44,814 nt of DNA from Thermoplasmata archaeon (GCA_021818675.1 JAKATR010000024.1:1-44814); one strand, 5' to 3'; shown: positions 1 to 8,735, counted from the stretch's first letter. Notes: generated from the sequence alone by a model not told the origin. Numbers and translations are program-made.

Positions 1-83
1 TTTAAAATATAAGCTAAAGACATTAATGCGGGTAATAACCCTGCTAATGTTAGGATTAAGTATATTTTCAGATGACTTGACAT
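1..83 (-). CDS. N-terminus of a membrane protein, cut by the window edge
   Basis: On the minus strand an ATG (complement of 81-83) opens a frame that stays open to base 1 and gives 27 residues beginning MSSHLKIYLILTLAG. From about residue 6 the peptide is almost wholly hydrophobic (L, I, A, G, with one P), so it looks like the first membrane helix of an integral membrane protein. It would lie just downstream of the dioxygenase on the same strand, 30 bases after that gene's stop, so they may be cotranscribed. A short N-terminus running straight into a helix fits, among other things, NADH dehydrogenase subunit A, but the piece is too short to assign. Confidence 0.4.
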   Translation of the reverse strand, partial: MSSHLKIYLILTLAGLLPALMSLAYIL

Positions 84-113
84 AATCGCTTATACTTTCA
101 GCCTTTAAATTTT

Positions 114-887
114 TTACGCATCTGCGTTGCAGGCAAAAAGCATCCCAAAATATCGTTCCACATAATACCCCTTAATGTGGAGTTTTATCCCTGCCTCAGA
201 AAGAAAACCACCCAGCACTACCATAATCCAATAACTATCAGGTTTAGCAGACTCAATAAAATCTCTTTTCATCTCATATAATGGACCAAATCTTCCAGTG
301 GTTATGACTTCTTTAACTGTCTTATCATAAACTTTTGCTTCTTCGGTAAAGCCATAGGGCCCTTCCGGATTATGGGTATGTGCCTGATCAGCGCTGAATA
401 TGATCGAATATTTTGTGATTCCAGATGAAAGCACCCTGTAAATATTCCTGCCAAATTCATATAATTTCTGCAAATCCCATAATCTTGCCTGGCCTATTAT
501 TATAGCCGGTTCTATGTTAAAGAATGTTAATGGTATCATTGAACCGAAATCTATTGGAAATGTATTCTGTTCACCTCCTGAAAAAAATGCTTTTGATAAA
601 ACATTCTGGTTTGCCCGGAGAATAAGGTTTGCAAGGTCTAAATCATTATCTAATTTCATCTGTAAATTTTTCCCTCCATCTGTGGTATAATTTCCTGATA
701 AATTTTTATTAAAGGCAATTGAAAAATGGTTCCCAAGTGAAAGCCCATGTGGAGTTAGTATGATTCTGACGCTTGCATTATCCTGGGAAGTCTCCTCTAT
801 TATTGCTTCCCTCATTTCTTTACTTGCCTCATTAGGGAGATCTATTAGTTCATCCCCGTGTGGAATAAGATAGACCCTGTGAATCAT
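114..887 (-). CDS. LigB-type class III extradiol dioxygenase family protein
   Basis: This is a member of the LigB/MEMO fold family, iron-dependent ring-opening dioxygenases and relatives; the substrate cannot be read from sequence. Family features visible are the N-terminal metal-site stretch LIPHGDE (His10), a second TPHG histidine near residue 47, and a signature late in the protein, SADQAHTHNPEGPYGF, matching the family's S-D-x-S/A-H...PYG motif, followed by acidic and lysine-rich residues. The length of 257 residues is normal. I start at the ATG at 887 rather than the GTG at 902: a TATA-like TATTAAATAA lies about 25 bases before the ATG, as for a leaderless message, and the motif then sits at the usual distance from the N-terminus. 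It stands alone next to the divergent MobB-like gene. Confidence 0.75.
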   Translation of the reverse strand: MIHRVYLIPHGDELIDLPNEASKEMREAIIEETSQDNASVRIILTPHGLSLGNHFSIAFNKNLSGNYTTDGGKNLQMKLDNDLDLANLILRANQNVLSKAFFSGGEQNTFPIDFGSMIPLTFFNIEPAIIIGQARLWDLQKLYEFGRNIYRVLSSGITKYSIIFSADQAHTHNPEGPYGFTEEAKVYDKTVKEVITTGRFGPLYEMKRDFIESAKPDSYWIMVVLGGFLSEAGIKLHIKGYYVERYFGMLFACNADA

Positions 888-955
888 AATTAGAGATTGC
901 ACTGAGATTATTTAATACATATCAGGAATTTGGTTTGTGGGAAGAAATTAAATAT

Positions 956-973
956 GAGGCATAAATTTGCCTC
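956..973. repeat. Small hairpin in the divergent intergenic region
   Basis: GAGGCA and TGCCTC form a perfect 6-bp stem with a 6-base loop, between the divergent dioxygenase and MobB-like genes. It has no T-run after it, so it is not an obvious terminator. It could be an operator or chance. Confidence 0.3.
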
Positions 974-1054
974 TTAATTGATAAGTATAGAAATAATAAA
1001 GAATCTATATAAGTCATTGAGGAACAGATATGTATTTATTTACTAAAGTTGATG

Positions 1055-1071
1055 GGATATGACCAATATCC
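1055..1071. promoter_or_regulatory. Palindrome before the MobB-like gene, possible operator
   Basis: GGATAT-N5-ATATCC is a perfect 6+6 inverted repeat 24 bases before the ATG at 1095 and downstream of TATA-like tracts (TCTATATAAG near 1002-1012 and TATTTATTTA near 1032-1041). The two-half-site geometry with a 5-base spacer is typical of a dimeric regulator site. There is no direct evidence for binding. Confidence 0.3.
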
Positions 1072-1094
1072 TGAATTTATAATTTGGTGTGCAT

Positions 1095-1703
1095 ATGGAA
1101 GCTGACGGTGAGGTAAAAAAATCGATAATAAGCATAGTAGGTTTCTCAGGCTCAGGCAATATTTACATAAGTGAGTGGATAGCTGAGAATATCGCATATC
1201 CTTCAGCTTCAGAAGTAATTTATATAAAGAATCTTCCACACGATGAAAGAAAACTGAACGCCATGGGAAACAATATCTCAAAAATCGAGAAGGAAGGGCA
1301 AATAACAGTAATCAATATTGGACCCAGGACTTCATATACCGTTGCTTCAACGGAGGCAAATCTTTCTGATATCCTGCAATCTTACCGGTCAAACAATATG
1401 TTGTTTGTGTTAGATGGTTTTCAGGATATTCCATCTGGAAATTATAGAATTTTCAGAATACTGGTAGTTAGAAACATCAGGGAAATCGACCATTTTTCAT
1501 CTTCATTTACACCTGATCTGGTTGTTCTTAATGGTGAATCAGCAATACATGATGAAACTGTAATCAAATGGCCGGACGGGAAACAGAGTATATTGTATAC
1601 TATCATGTCACATTTTATAAATTCTGTAAAAGCAACAAATTCAAAAATTAATGAAGGCCAGATTTTTGATAAAGGGATTCAAACTAGAGAAAACATCTTA
1701 TAA
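1095..1703 (+). CDS. MobB-like P-loop protein with a degenerate Walker A motif
   Basis: MobB proteins are GTP-binding partners of MobA in molybdenum cofactor nucleotide attachment. This 202-residue protein keeps the MobB layout: beta strand plus loop IVGFSGSGN (residues 14-22), then a strand ending YIKNLPHDE that matches MobB's V-I-K-H...H-D segment, then VINIGPRTSYTVAS, and later FVLDGFQDIP, which matches the E-G-F-K region. The Walker A lysine is replaced by Asn22 and the following Thr/Ser by Ile, so nucleotide binding of the usual type is unlikely. ATG 1095 is chosen over GTG 1089 because GGTGT ends just before it at good spacing. It precedes the EF-1 alpha gene by 82 bases, which contain a separate promoter. 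Identification as MobB-like is by motif order only. Confidence 0.55.
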   Translation: MEADGEVKKSIISIVGFSGSGNIYISEWIAENIAYPSASEVIYIKNLPHDERKLNAMGNNISKIEKEGQITVINIGPRTSYTVASTEANLSDILQSYRSNNMLFVLDGFQDIPSGNYRIFRILVVRNIREIDHFSSSFTPDLVVLNGESAIHDETVIKWPDGKQSILYTIMSHFINSVKATNSKINEGQIFDKGIQTRENIL

Positions 1704-1724
1704 TCTTTATCAATCTCGCACCAA

Positions 1725-1741
1725 AGGGTTTAATAAATAAA
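1725..1741 (+). promoter_or_regulatory. Probable promoter of the EF-1 alpha gene
   Basis: A purine-rich CCAAAGGG (possible BRE) runs into TTTAATAAATAA, a good archaeal TATA box. Transcription would begin near 1760, leaving a short leader with a Shine-Dalgarno AGGTG six bases before the ATG at 1786. This fits the high expression expected of elongation factor 1 alpha. Confidence 0.5.
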
Positions 1742-1785
1742 ATCCTTTTACGGACTACCAGAAAATTAGAAATAAAGGTGTAAAA

Positions 1786-3060
1786 ATGGCATCACAGAAA
1801 CCGCACATAAATTTGGTTACAATAGGACACGTAGATCATGGAAAGTCAACCCTCGTAGGGAGGCTTTTGTTTGAGCACGGAGAAATTCCTCCACACATAA
1901 TTGAGGAATACAAGAAGCAGGCTGAAGAGAAGGGAAAAGCTACTTTTGAATTTGCATGGGTAATGGATAAATTCAAAGAAGAGCGAGAGAGAGGAGTTAC
2001 AATTGAGCTTTCCCACAGGAAATTTGAAACAGGAAAGTATTACTTTACAATTATTGATGCTCCAGGACACAGGGACTTTGTTAAAAACATGATTACAGGA
2101 ACAAGTCAGGCAGATGCTGCTATTCTTGTAATATCATCAAGAGATGGAGACGGTATAATGGCGCAAACAAGAGAGCATGCTTATCTCGCAAAAACTCTCG
2201 GTGTACAGCAGCTTATCGTTGCAATTAACAAGCTGGATGCAACGCAGCCACCTTACAGTGAAAAGAGATTCACTGAGGTAAAGGGAGAAGTTGAAAAATT
2301 CCTTGCATCAATAGGTTACAGAAACATACCAATGGTACCAATCAGTGGATATAAGGGAGACAATATAACAAAGAAGTCGGAAAACCTGAAATGGTATTCC
2401 GGACCAACTTTGCTTGAACTTCTCGACTCACTTAAAGTTCCGGAGAAACCAATTAACAAGCCACTTAGATTACCTGTTCAGGATGTGTATTCTATCACCG
2501 GTATTGGAACAGTTCCAGTTGGAAGAATTGAAACAGGAATACTGAAAAATGGCGACAAGGTCATTTTTAATCCCGCAAATAAGCAAGGGGAAGTTAAGAC
2601 AGTTGAAATGCATCATGAGGCAATGGAACAGGCTGGGCCTGGAGATAATGTAGGGTTTAACGTCAGAGGAATCGCCAAGAACGATATTAAGAGGGGAGAT
2701 GTTTGTGGACCAGTAACAGCCCCGCCATCTGTTGTGAAATCATTCACGGCTCAGATAGTCGTTCTGAATCATCCATCAGTAATCGCCGCAGGCTATAAGC
2801 CAGTATTCCATGTTCACACAGCACAGGTAGCATGCAGATTTGAGGAAATCCTAAAGACAATTAACCCGAAGGATGGAACCACAAAGGAAGAAAAACCTGC
2901 TTATATCAAAACAGGAGATATTGCAGTAGTAAAAGTAGTGCCTGATAAACCTCTCGTAATTGAGAAAGTTGCAGAATTCCCACAGCTTGGAAGATTTGCA
3001 ATAAGGGATATGGGACAGACAGTTGCTGCTGGTCAATGTATCGACATTGAGCTTAAGTAA
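1786..3060 (+). CDS. tuf: Elongation factor 1-alpha (aEF1A)
   Basis: This GTPase delivers aminoacyl-tRNA to the ribosomal A site. All GTP-binding motifs are present: GHVDHGKS (residues 14-21), the switch I stretch [21 protein letters not shown], and a later SGYKGD. Two beta-barrel domains follow ([18 protein letters not shown] opens domain 2). At 424 residues it has the normal archaeal length. The start is an ATG preceded by AGGTG. The S10 gene follows after 10 bases, the usual archaeal partner. The pair lies directly before fusA, while rps12 and rps7, which commonly precede fusA in archaea, are not here. Confidence 0.98.
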   Translation: MASQKPHINLVTIGHVDHGKSTLVGRLLFEHGEIPPHIIEEYKKQAEEKGKATFEFAWVMDKFKEERERGVTIELSHRKFETGKYYFTIIDAPGHRDFVKNMITGTSQADAAILVISSRDGDGIMAQTREHAYLAKTLGVQQLIVAINKLDATQPPYSEKRFTEVKGEVEKFLASIGYRNIPMVPISGYKGDNITKKSENLKWYSGPTLLELLDSLKVPEKPINKPLRLPVQDVYSITGIGTVPVGRIETGILKNGDKVIFNPANKQGEVKTVEMHHEAMEQAGPGDNVGFNVRGIAKNDIKRGDVCGPVTAPPSVVKSFTAQIVVLNHPSVIAAGYKPVFHVHTAQVACRFEEILKTINPKDGTTKEEKPAYIKTGDIAVVKVVPDKPLVIEKVAEFPQLGRFAIRDMGQTVAAGQCIDIELK

Positions 3061-3070
3061 GGTGACATGA

Positions 3071-3385
3071 GTGGTCTCATATAAAGCCAGAATCTCTTTA
3101 AGCGGTTCAGAACATAAGGTCGTTGACGATGTTTGTGTGGAGATAAAGGCCATTGCCAGCAGAACCGGCGTGGAGGTTCATGGCCCAGTACCACTCCCAA
3201 CTAAAAGACTACAGGTTCCTGTAAGAAAGAGCCCTGATGGAGAAGGTTCCCCAACATGGGACAGATGGGAGATGAGGGTACACAAAAGACTCATCGACGT
3301 GGATGCCGATGAAAGAACGTTGAGGCAGCTCATGAGGATAGCAATACCTGACGGGGTTCAGATCGAGATTCAAATTAAGAGTTAA
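3071..3385 (+). CDS. rpsJ: 30S ribosomal protein S10
   Basis: S10 is a small-subunit head protein. The 104-residue sequence carries the family pattern: KARISLSG near the start, [22 protein letters not shown] in the middle, then [14 protein letters not shown] and a C-terminal VQIEIQIK. The start is a GTG at 3071; an ATG four bases earlier is out of frame and stops after five codons. GGTGA immediately after the EF-1 alpha stop codon is the Shine-Dalgarno site. It is cotranscribed with tuf. Confidence 0.96.
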   Translation: MVSYKARISLSGSEHKVVDDVCVEIKAIASRTGVEVHGPVPLPTKRLQVPVRKSPDGEGSPTWDRWEMRVHKRLIDVDADERTLRQLMRIAIPDGVQIEIQIKS

Positions 3386-3411
3386 TTTTTTTATTTATTT
3401 TATAATTTTTT
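3386..3411 (+). terminator. T-rich tract after S10, possible terminator
   Basis: Directly after the S10 stop there are three runs of five to seven T within 26 bases, without a preceding hairpin. Archaeal RNA polymerase can terminate at such oligo-T tracts. The same AT-rich stretch could also serve as the TATA region for fusA, whose Shine-Dalgarno AGGTG lies at 3422-3426. Confidence 0.4.
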
Positions 3412-3431
3412 TAAATTTGTAAGGTGTTTTA

Positions 3432-5633
3432 ATGGGACGAAAAGAAGATAACATTGCAAAAGCTTCGAAATTGATAAATCATCCTGAGAAAATAAGAAAT
3501 ATGGGTATCGCTGCTCATATTGATCACGGTAAAACAACATTAAGTGATAATCTAATTGCAGGCGCAGGGATGATGAGTGAGGATTTAGCAGGAAAACAGT
3601 TGATGCTTGATTTTGATGAACAGGAACAGGCAAGAGGTATTACAATTAATGCTGCGGTTGCATCTATGGTTCATGTTCACAACAATGAGGAATTTTTAAT
3701 CAATCTAATAGATACTCCAGGACACGTAGATTTTGGAGGAGATGTTACCAGGGCAATGAGGGCCGTGGATGGAGCGATTATTGTGGTTGACTCTGTGGAA
3801 GGCGTAATGCCACAGACAGAAACTGTCATTAGACAGGCACTTAGAGAAAGGGTAAAGCCGGTTCTATTTATCAACAAGGTTGACAGGCTCATAAACGAAT
3901 TAAGATTAAATTCGGACGAGATGCAGAAGAGGTTTGTTAAGATCATAAATGACGTAAACAAACTTTTGACAAAATACACGCCAAAAGAATTCGTCAAGGA
4001 ATGGCAACTTAATGTGCAGGACGGGAAAGTTGCTTTTGGCTCTGCATATAACAACTGGGCCATATCTGTACCGTCCATGAAGGAAACTAAAATTTCATTC
4101 AAAGACATAGTAGATTATGTAAAAGCAGGGAATCAGAAGGAACTCGCAAAGAAATCGCAGCTTCATACCATTATATTGACAATGGTCATTCAGCATCTTC
4201 CCAATCCAAAGCAGGCACAGGCTTACAGAATACCACAGATATGGAAGGGTAATCTGGAGTCTGTTAACGGGAAGGCAATGATGACCTGTGATCCGGAGGG
4301 CCCCGTTAATATGATGATAACCAAGATAATAGTAGATCCACATGCAGGGGAAATAGCGGTTGGAAGAGTTTTCAGCGGTACATTGAAAAGAGGTCAGGAA
4401 TTATATATCTTGGGCACGTCAGGGAAATTTAAACTACAGACATTAGCAATGATGGTCGGTCCAGATCGAATACAGATAGATAGCATGTCCGCCGGAAATA
4501 TTGCGGCCGTTATAGGTTTAAAGAGCGCAATTGCAGGCTCCACAGTAGCTGCATTGTCTGATATGGAAGCATTTGAACCAATGATGCATTATACTGATCC
4601 GGTAGTCACACTTGCCATAGAAGCAAAGCACACATCGGATCTTCCAAAGCTCATTGAAGTGTTAAAGACCGTTTCAAAGGCAGACCCATCAATACAGGTC
4701 AATATCAATCAGGAAACAGGTGAACATCTTATTTCTGGTATGGGTGAATTGCATCTTGAAATTACTCTTTATCGAGTGAGAAACGATTATAAGGTAGATG
4801 TCACAACATCAGATCCAATAGTTGTTTACAGAGAAACTGTTGAGCATCAGGGCGGCCCCTTTGAAGGTAAATCTCCAAATAAGCACAATAAATTCTACTT
4901 TGAAGTTTCACCTCTTGAAGAATCAATAATAGCGCTAATCAAAGATGGTCAAATTCCACAGGGATCTAAATTCAAGGATAGAAAGGCCATAACAGAACTC
5001 CTTCAGGCAAACGGTCTCGACAGAGAAGAAGCCCGGGGTCTCGAATGCATTGAGGGCGATAACCTAATGACTGACGTCACAAAAGGAATTCAGTACCTTG
5101 ATGAAACAATGGAATTGCTCATCGACTCATTTAAAGAGGTTATGAACAGAGGTCCACTGGCGAACGAAAGAGTTTCTGGTTTAAAAGTCAAGTTAGTTGA
5201 TGCAAAGCTGCATGAAGACAGCATTCACAGAGGTCCAGCACAGGTTATACCTGCGGGGAGAAACTCAATATACGGAGCTATTTGTAGAGGTAAGAGAATT
5301 TTACTTGAGCCTGTACAAAGAGTGTATATCAATGTTCCTCAGGACATTATGGGTTCAGTCACAAATGAAATCCAACAGAGAAGGGGCGTGGTAGAGGAAA
5401 TGAACACTGAAGGGGACGATATTGTGATCATATCCAAAATACCAGTTTCCGGAATGTTTGGCTTTGCTTCGGCAATCAGGAGTGCAACAGGCGGAAAGGT
5501 TCTGTGGAGTTCCGAAAACGAAGGTTATCAGAAGGTTCCATATGAACTGCAGAGCGATATTGTTGCGAAGATCAGAACCAGAAAGGGATTAAAGTCTGAG
5601 CCTTACGACGAGAATTATTACTCATCCCTTTAA
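3432..5633 (+). CDS. fusA: Elongation factor 2 (aEF2)
   Basis: This GTPase drives tRNA-mRNA translocation on the ribosome. GTPase motifs seen are AHIDHGKT (28-35), RGITINAA, DTPGHVDF and NKVDR. Domain IV carries the archaeal/eukaryotic signature IHRGPAQVIPAGR; His599 there is the expected diphthamide residue. The length of 733 residues is typical. ATG 3432 follows AGGTG at five bases' distance. The threonine-synthase-like gene follows after only 6 bases, so they are probably cotranscribed. Confidence 0.98.
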   Translation: MGRKEDNIAKASKLINHPEKIRNMGIAAHIDHGKTTLSDNLIAGAGMMSEDLAGKQLMLDFDEQEQARGITINAAVASMVHVHNNEEFLINLIDTPGHVDFGGDVTRAMRAVDGAIIVVDSVEGVMPQTETVIRQALRERVKPVLFINKVDRLINELRLNSDEMQKRFVKIINDVNKLLTKYTPKEFVKEWQLNVQDGKVAFGSAYNNWAISVPSMKETKISFKDIVDYVKAGNQKELAKKSQLHTIILTMVIQHLPNPKQAQAYRIPQIWKGNLESVNGKAMMTCDPEGPVNMMITKIIVDPHAGEIAVGRVFSGTLKRGQELYILGTSGKFKLQTLAMMVGPDRIQIDSMSAGNIAAVIGLKSAIAGSTVAALSDMEAFEPMMHYTDPVVTLAIEAKHTSDLPKLIEVLKTVSKADPSIQVNINQETGEHLISGMGELHLEITLYRVRNDYKVDVTTSDPIVVYRETVEHQGGPFEGKSPNKHNKFYFEVSPLEESIIALIKDGQIPQGSKFKDRKAITELLQANGLDREEARGLECIEGDNLMTDVTKGIQYLDETMELLIDSFKEVMNRGPLANERVSGLKVKLVDAKLHEDSIHRGPAQVIPAGRNSIYGAICRGKRILLEPVQRVYINVPQDIMGSVTNEIQQRRGVVEEMNTEGDDIVIISKIPVSGMFGFASAIRSATGGKVLWSSENEGYQKVPYELQSDIVAKIRTRKGLKSEPYDENYYSSL

Positions 5634-5639
5634 TTTCTG

Positions 5640-6659
5640 ATGAAACCCGCAATACTATGCAGGAACTGTAAAACACCAAGGGAGAATCTAGAATACATAT
5701 GCCGCAAATGCGGCGGAACATTTTTTCTTAAAGTTAACTGGAAGTATTCTGAAAATTTAGCCAGTAATTTTCCATATATTAATAAATGGATCATGGAACC
5801 AGGGTTCATGACCCCAATTTTGAAATTTGAAAATCTTTCAATGAAATTGGATTATTTTACTCCAACTCTATCCTATAAGGACCGGGGAATGTTAACCCTT
5901 TTCTCCCGAATTAAAGGCACTGAAATGCTGCCTTCCGGATCGCAGGTAACTGAAGATTCATCAGGCAATGCCGGGGCTTCATTCGCATTCTTTGCAAAGA
6001 TTGGAGGATATTCACCCAATATCTTTGTATCATCCAATTCTAATCGAATTAAGTTAGAGCAAATAAAATCCTATGGGGCTAAGATAACACTCATTGAGGG
6101 ATCAAGAGAGGATCTATTCAGAGCGGCCATTTCTTCACAGGGAATATATCTTGGGCATACTTACATGGCAGAATTTATTGATGGGATAAGATCAATTGCA
6201 TATGAGATATTTCAACAGACAGTAAGGGTTCCTGAAAGGATATTTGTCCCGGTTTCAGCTGGCACTTTATTGCTTGGAATCATCTATGGGTTTGAGCATC
6301 TTCTTGATTCAGGTGAGATTGATCATATACCGGAGATTATTGCCGTTCAGCCAGATTCTATTTGCCCTCTCTTCGATTCAGTATATGGTATTGAACAAAG
6401 AAAATATGCAAAGTCCATTGCGGATGCTCTTGTCACAGTAAAGTCACCGCATTTGAAAGAGATGACGGATAAAATAAGAAAATATGGTAGTGTCATAACT
6501 GTTTCAGAAGATGAAATAAAAGATTCCCGTGAAGCATTAATGGGAAAGGGAATTTATACGGAATATAGCTCGGCTACAACGTTAGCCGCATATGAAAAAA
6601 CAGATAAGTCTAAAAATTCGCTGTTGATCCTTACTGGGAATGGAATCAAAAATATTTAA
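5640..6659 (+). CDS. thrC: Threonine synthase-like PLP enzyme with N-terminal zinc ribbon
   Basis: Threonine synthase turns O-phosphohomoserine into threonine. The protein opens with a four-cysteine zinc ribbon (CRNC near residue 7 and CRKC near 21), as in many archaeal threonine synthases. The PLP lysine is Lys80 in LSYKDRGM, the equivalent of the family's S-F-K-D-R-G. The phosphate or carboxylate loop is EDSSGNAGAS, and VSAGTLLLGI is the PLP phosphate-binding region. At 339 residues it is some 40-60 shorter than usual for ThrC. A related family, cysteate synthase, shares these motifs, so the substrate is not certain. It abuts fusA and ends 12 bases before the convergent osmC stop. Confidence 0.8.
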   Translation: MKPAILCRNCKTPRENLEYICRKCGGTFFLKVNWKYSENLASNFPYINKWIMEPGFMTPILKFENLSMKLDYFTPTLSYKDRGMLTLFSRIKGTEMLPSGSQVTEDSSGNAGASFAFFAKIGGYSPNIFVSSNSNRIKLEQIKSYGAKITLIEGSREDLFRAAISSQGIYLGHTYMAEFIDGIRSIAYEIFQQTVRVPERIFVPVSAGTLLLGIIYGFEHLLDSGEIDHIPEIIAVQPDSICPLFDSVYGIEQRKYAKSIADALVTVKSPHLKEMTDKIRKYGSVITVSEDEIKDSREALMGKGIYTEYSSATTLAAYEKTDKSKNSLLILTGNGIKNI

Positions 6660-6671
6660 TTTGTATTAAAA

Positions 6672-7124
6672 TTAAGCCTTTTCATCTTCAGCTATTTTTT
6701 TGCCGTTCAGGGTAAGAGTGTATCGGAGATCAGTTCCTCCTCTTTTTGCAAGGATAGAAACGCTGCAATATTTTGACAGACTAAGCTCTATGGCTTTCCT
6801 TGCTGAATCCTCATCGACTGCTCCATTTATGATGTAATGAATATTTGCATATGTGAGAGTCTTTGGATCCGTCTCAGCTCTTGTTCCGGTTACTTCACAT
6901 CTAAAATCAGACACATCATTCCTTTTCTTTTTGAGAATCAGGAGAATATCATCGCTGGAACATCCTCCCATACCCAAGAGGAGAAGTTCAGTTGGAGTAT
7001 GGTAAATTTCCTTTTTTGTAAACGGGTCTCTAATGCTGATAGGTTCTCTCCCTTTTGTTTCAGTGAGAAACCTTTCATTTGCAGGATCATATTTAAAGCT
7101 GACACTCAATGGCAATTCAATCAA
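6672..7124 (-). CDS. OsmC/Ohr family thiol peroxidase
   Basis: OsmC-family proteins reduce organic hydroperoxides with a pair of redox cysteines. Both are present: Cys55 in GMGGCSSDD, at the start of the long central helix, and Cys120 in SKYCSVS. The 150-residue length is standard. The start is a TTG that lies inside the last codons of the preceding DUF1641 gene (8-base overlap), so translation is probably coupled. It is the last gene of a three-gene minus-strand operon with DUF1641 and a FAD oxidoreductase, which suggests a role in sulfur or thiol redox handling. Confidence 0.85.
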   Translation of the reverse strand: MIELPLSVSFKYDPANERFLTETKGREPISIRDPFTKKEIYHTPTELLLLGMGGCSSDDILLILKKKRNDVSDFRCEVTGTRAETDPKTLTYANIHYIINGAVDEDSARKAIELSLSKYCSVSILAKRGGTDLRYTLTLNGKKIAEDEKA

Positions 7125-7584
7125 CCGTTTTCAGAATTTTTCCAAGTTCCTTAAGCGCATTGAGAACAGCGGTTAACCCCGCAGCCAGTTCTGGATCCTT
7201 AAACATTCCCATTAATCTAAGAAGACTATAGCTATCTGGTTTTTTGGCTCCACTTACCATAGCTTCAACAATCTCGTCGCTATTGTACAGTATGGAATTT
7301 ATTGTTCCAGAGGTTGGTCCCTGAGACAGGGCAGCCATCAGAGCAGTTAATATATCTACCAATTTAAGCATGCCAAGATTCAGTTCATTTGAATTAAACA
7401 GTCTTTCCGCCTGTATTGTACTGCCCGGCATTTTTTTTGAAATCAAACTCTCAAGTAAAAGTAGACCTCCTGAATCTTTCAATCCTGACAGAATCCTCAG
7501 AAGGGATTCCATTGATGTATCATCCTGAACCAATTCTCCCAGCATTCTTTCAATCTCAACCTGTTTATCTTCATTTGTTGTCAT
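7117..7584 (-). CDS. DUF1641 family protein
   Basis: This 155-residue, mainly helical protein has the DUF1641 pattern: alternating hydrophobic helices (LGMLKLVDILTALMAAL) and a C-terminal signature YSLLRLMGMFKDPELAAGL followed by NALKELGK. DUF1641 proteins are commonly found beside sulfide:quinone-oxidoreductase-like flavoproteins and formate dehydrogenase genes; their biochemical role is unknown. Here it follows such a flavoprotein gene by 8 bases. ATG 7584 has an AGGTGAT Shine-Dalgarno site at good spacing. Confidence 0.75.
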   Translation of the reverse strand: MTTNEDKQVEIERMLGELVQDDTSMESLLRILSGLKDSGGLLLLESLISKKMPGSTIQAERLFNSNELNLGMLKLVDILTALMAALSQGPTSGTINSILYNSDEIVEAMVSGAKKPDSYSLLRLMGMFKDPELAAGLTAVLNALKELGKILKTVD

Positions 7585-7592
7585 TTTATCAC

Positions 7593-8735
7593 CTACACAA
7601 ATCCCCTAATCTCCCTTCCAAAGTATGATGAATGGGCATATAATCTAAGAAGGAAATCAGTTTCTGACGCTTTGCCTACTATAAGGGAATCGTCATCTAC
7701 CAGCGCAGATATTGCCAGTTTATTATCTATGAGAGGGTGTAATTCTATTCTCAATTTGAATTGCCCAGGATCTCTGTAACCTGATATCCGGTTTGCAATT
7801 CTGGCTGATACAAATTCTGCCTGATCAAGAGCAGAGTAAATATTTTGTGAGCCTGGAATGCCCAATGAACCTCCTATTAAATATATCTGATCATTATTTT
7901 TTATGGAAAGGGTGCTTTCATCAATATCTATCCTACCATTCTCTGTCTTAGGAAGATGAGATGAAAGAATTGACTTGTGTAAAGATTCAGGAGGCATCAC
8001 CACAGGTAAATCATATTTTATAGTTTTTCCTGCAGAGGAAACAAGTTCTCTGTTCTTCACATTTAAGGAAGTTAATGAAAATCCGCCTATTACCTCTACG
8101 TTATTACTTTTGAGTTCATTTTCGACCCAATTGAATAATTCTGTATTGCCATGAATTTTATCTTCCGGGAAGAAAACCTGAATTTTAATTTTTGAATCCA
8201 GTTTCTTTTCCTTGAAGTATTTTGAGAGCAGAATTGCAATATCACTTGCCAGCGTCTGATTTCCTTTGAAGTTTGGAGCATTACCGATCACTATGGAACC
8301 CTGTTTAAGGTTTTGAATGTCCTCTTTTAAGGATATTGTTGATTGCACTTCATTAACCGATCTTACTTCTTCTTTGAATCCAGGGATTGCATCAGGATCA
8401 GGCACACAATCCATGGCAATAACAAGATATGTGTATCTAATTAAATGACCCTCTTCTGTTAGGATACCATTATTTTCCACATCTATGCTCTTAATATTTT
8501 CATTTACGTGCAATATGGATTTTTTTAACAAGCTCTTAACAGGGGCTGATAAACAAGAACCTTGTAAATAATTTACTGGCAGGAAAACAGATGCTTCATT
8601 AAAATAATGCCTGTTCCCACCAGCTATTAGAATTACTTCTGCATCTTCTTTAGCTATTCTAGTTCTAATTTTATTGGCCACTGTTATGCCAGCTGTGCTA
8701 TTTCCCACAACAACTATTCTTTCCAGTACTTTCAA
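7593..8735 (-). CDS. Degenerate FAD-dependent oxidoreductase, sulfide:quinone-reductase-like
   Basis: The 380-residue protein has the two-dinucleotide-domain layout of the SQR/NDH-2 family: an N-terminal strand and loop VVVGNSTAGITVANKI, a middle segment QGSIVIGNAPN, and a late IYLIGGSLGIPG. Key positions are altered. The first Gly-rich loop reads G-N-S-T-A-G instead of GxGxxG, and the FAD-contacting Gly-Asp late in the protein reads Gly-Gly. Only Cys61 and Cys110 remain, and there is no cysteine in the C-terminal half, so the SQR redox disulfide cannot form. It is therefore not a standard SQR. The start is TTG with GAGGTG five bases before it. It heads the operon with DUF1641 and OsmC. Confidence 0.7.
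   Translation of the reverse strand: MKVLERIVVVGNSTAGITVANKIRTRIAKEDAEVILIAGGNRHYFNEASVFLPVNYLQGSCLSAPVKSLLKKSILHVNENIKSIDVENNGILTEEGHLIRYTYLVIAMDCVPDPDAIPGFKEEVRSVNEVQSTISLKEDIQNLKQGSIVIGNAPNFKGNQTLASDIAILLSKYFKEKKLDSKIKIQVFFPEDKIHGNTELFNWVENELKSNNVEVIGGFSLTSLNVKNRELVSSAGKTIKYDLPVVMPPESLHKSILSSHLPKTENGRIDIDESTLSIKNNDQIYLIGGSLGIPGSQNIYSALDQAEFVSARIANRISGYRDPGQFKLRIELHPLIDNKLAISALVDDDSLIVGKASETDFLLRLYAHSSYFGREIRGFV

Noticed and set aside
1036-1281. An 81-codon minus-strand frame opposite the MobB-like gene
   Set aside because: It lies mostly antisense to a better supported gene, is rich in Leu, Ser and Cys from complement codons, and shows no family pattern.
3677-4108. A 143-codon minus-strand frame opposite fusA
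   Set aside because: Fully antisense to the highly conserved EF-2 GTPase domain; it is a codon-bias shadow.
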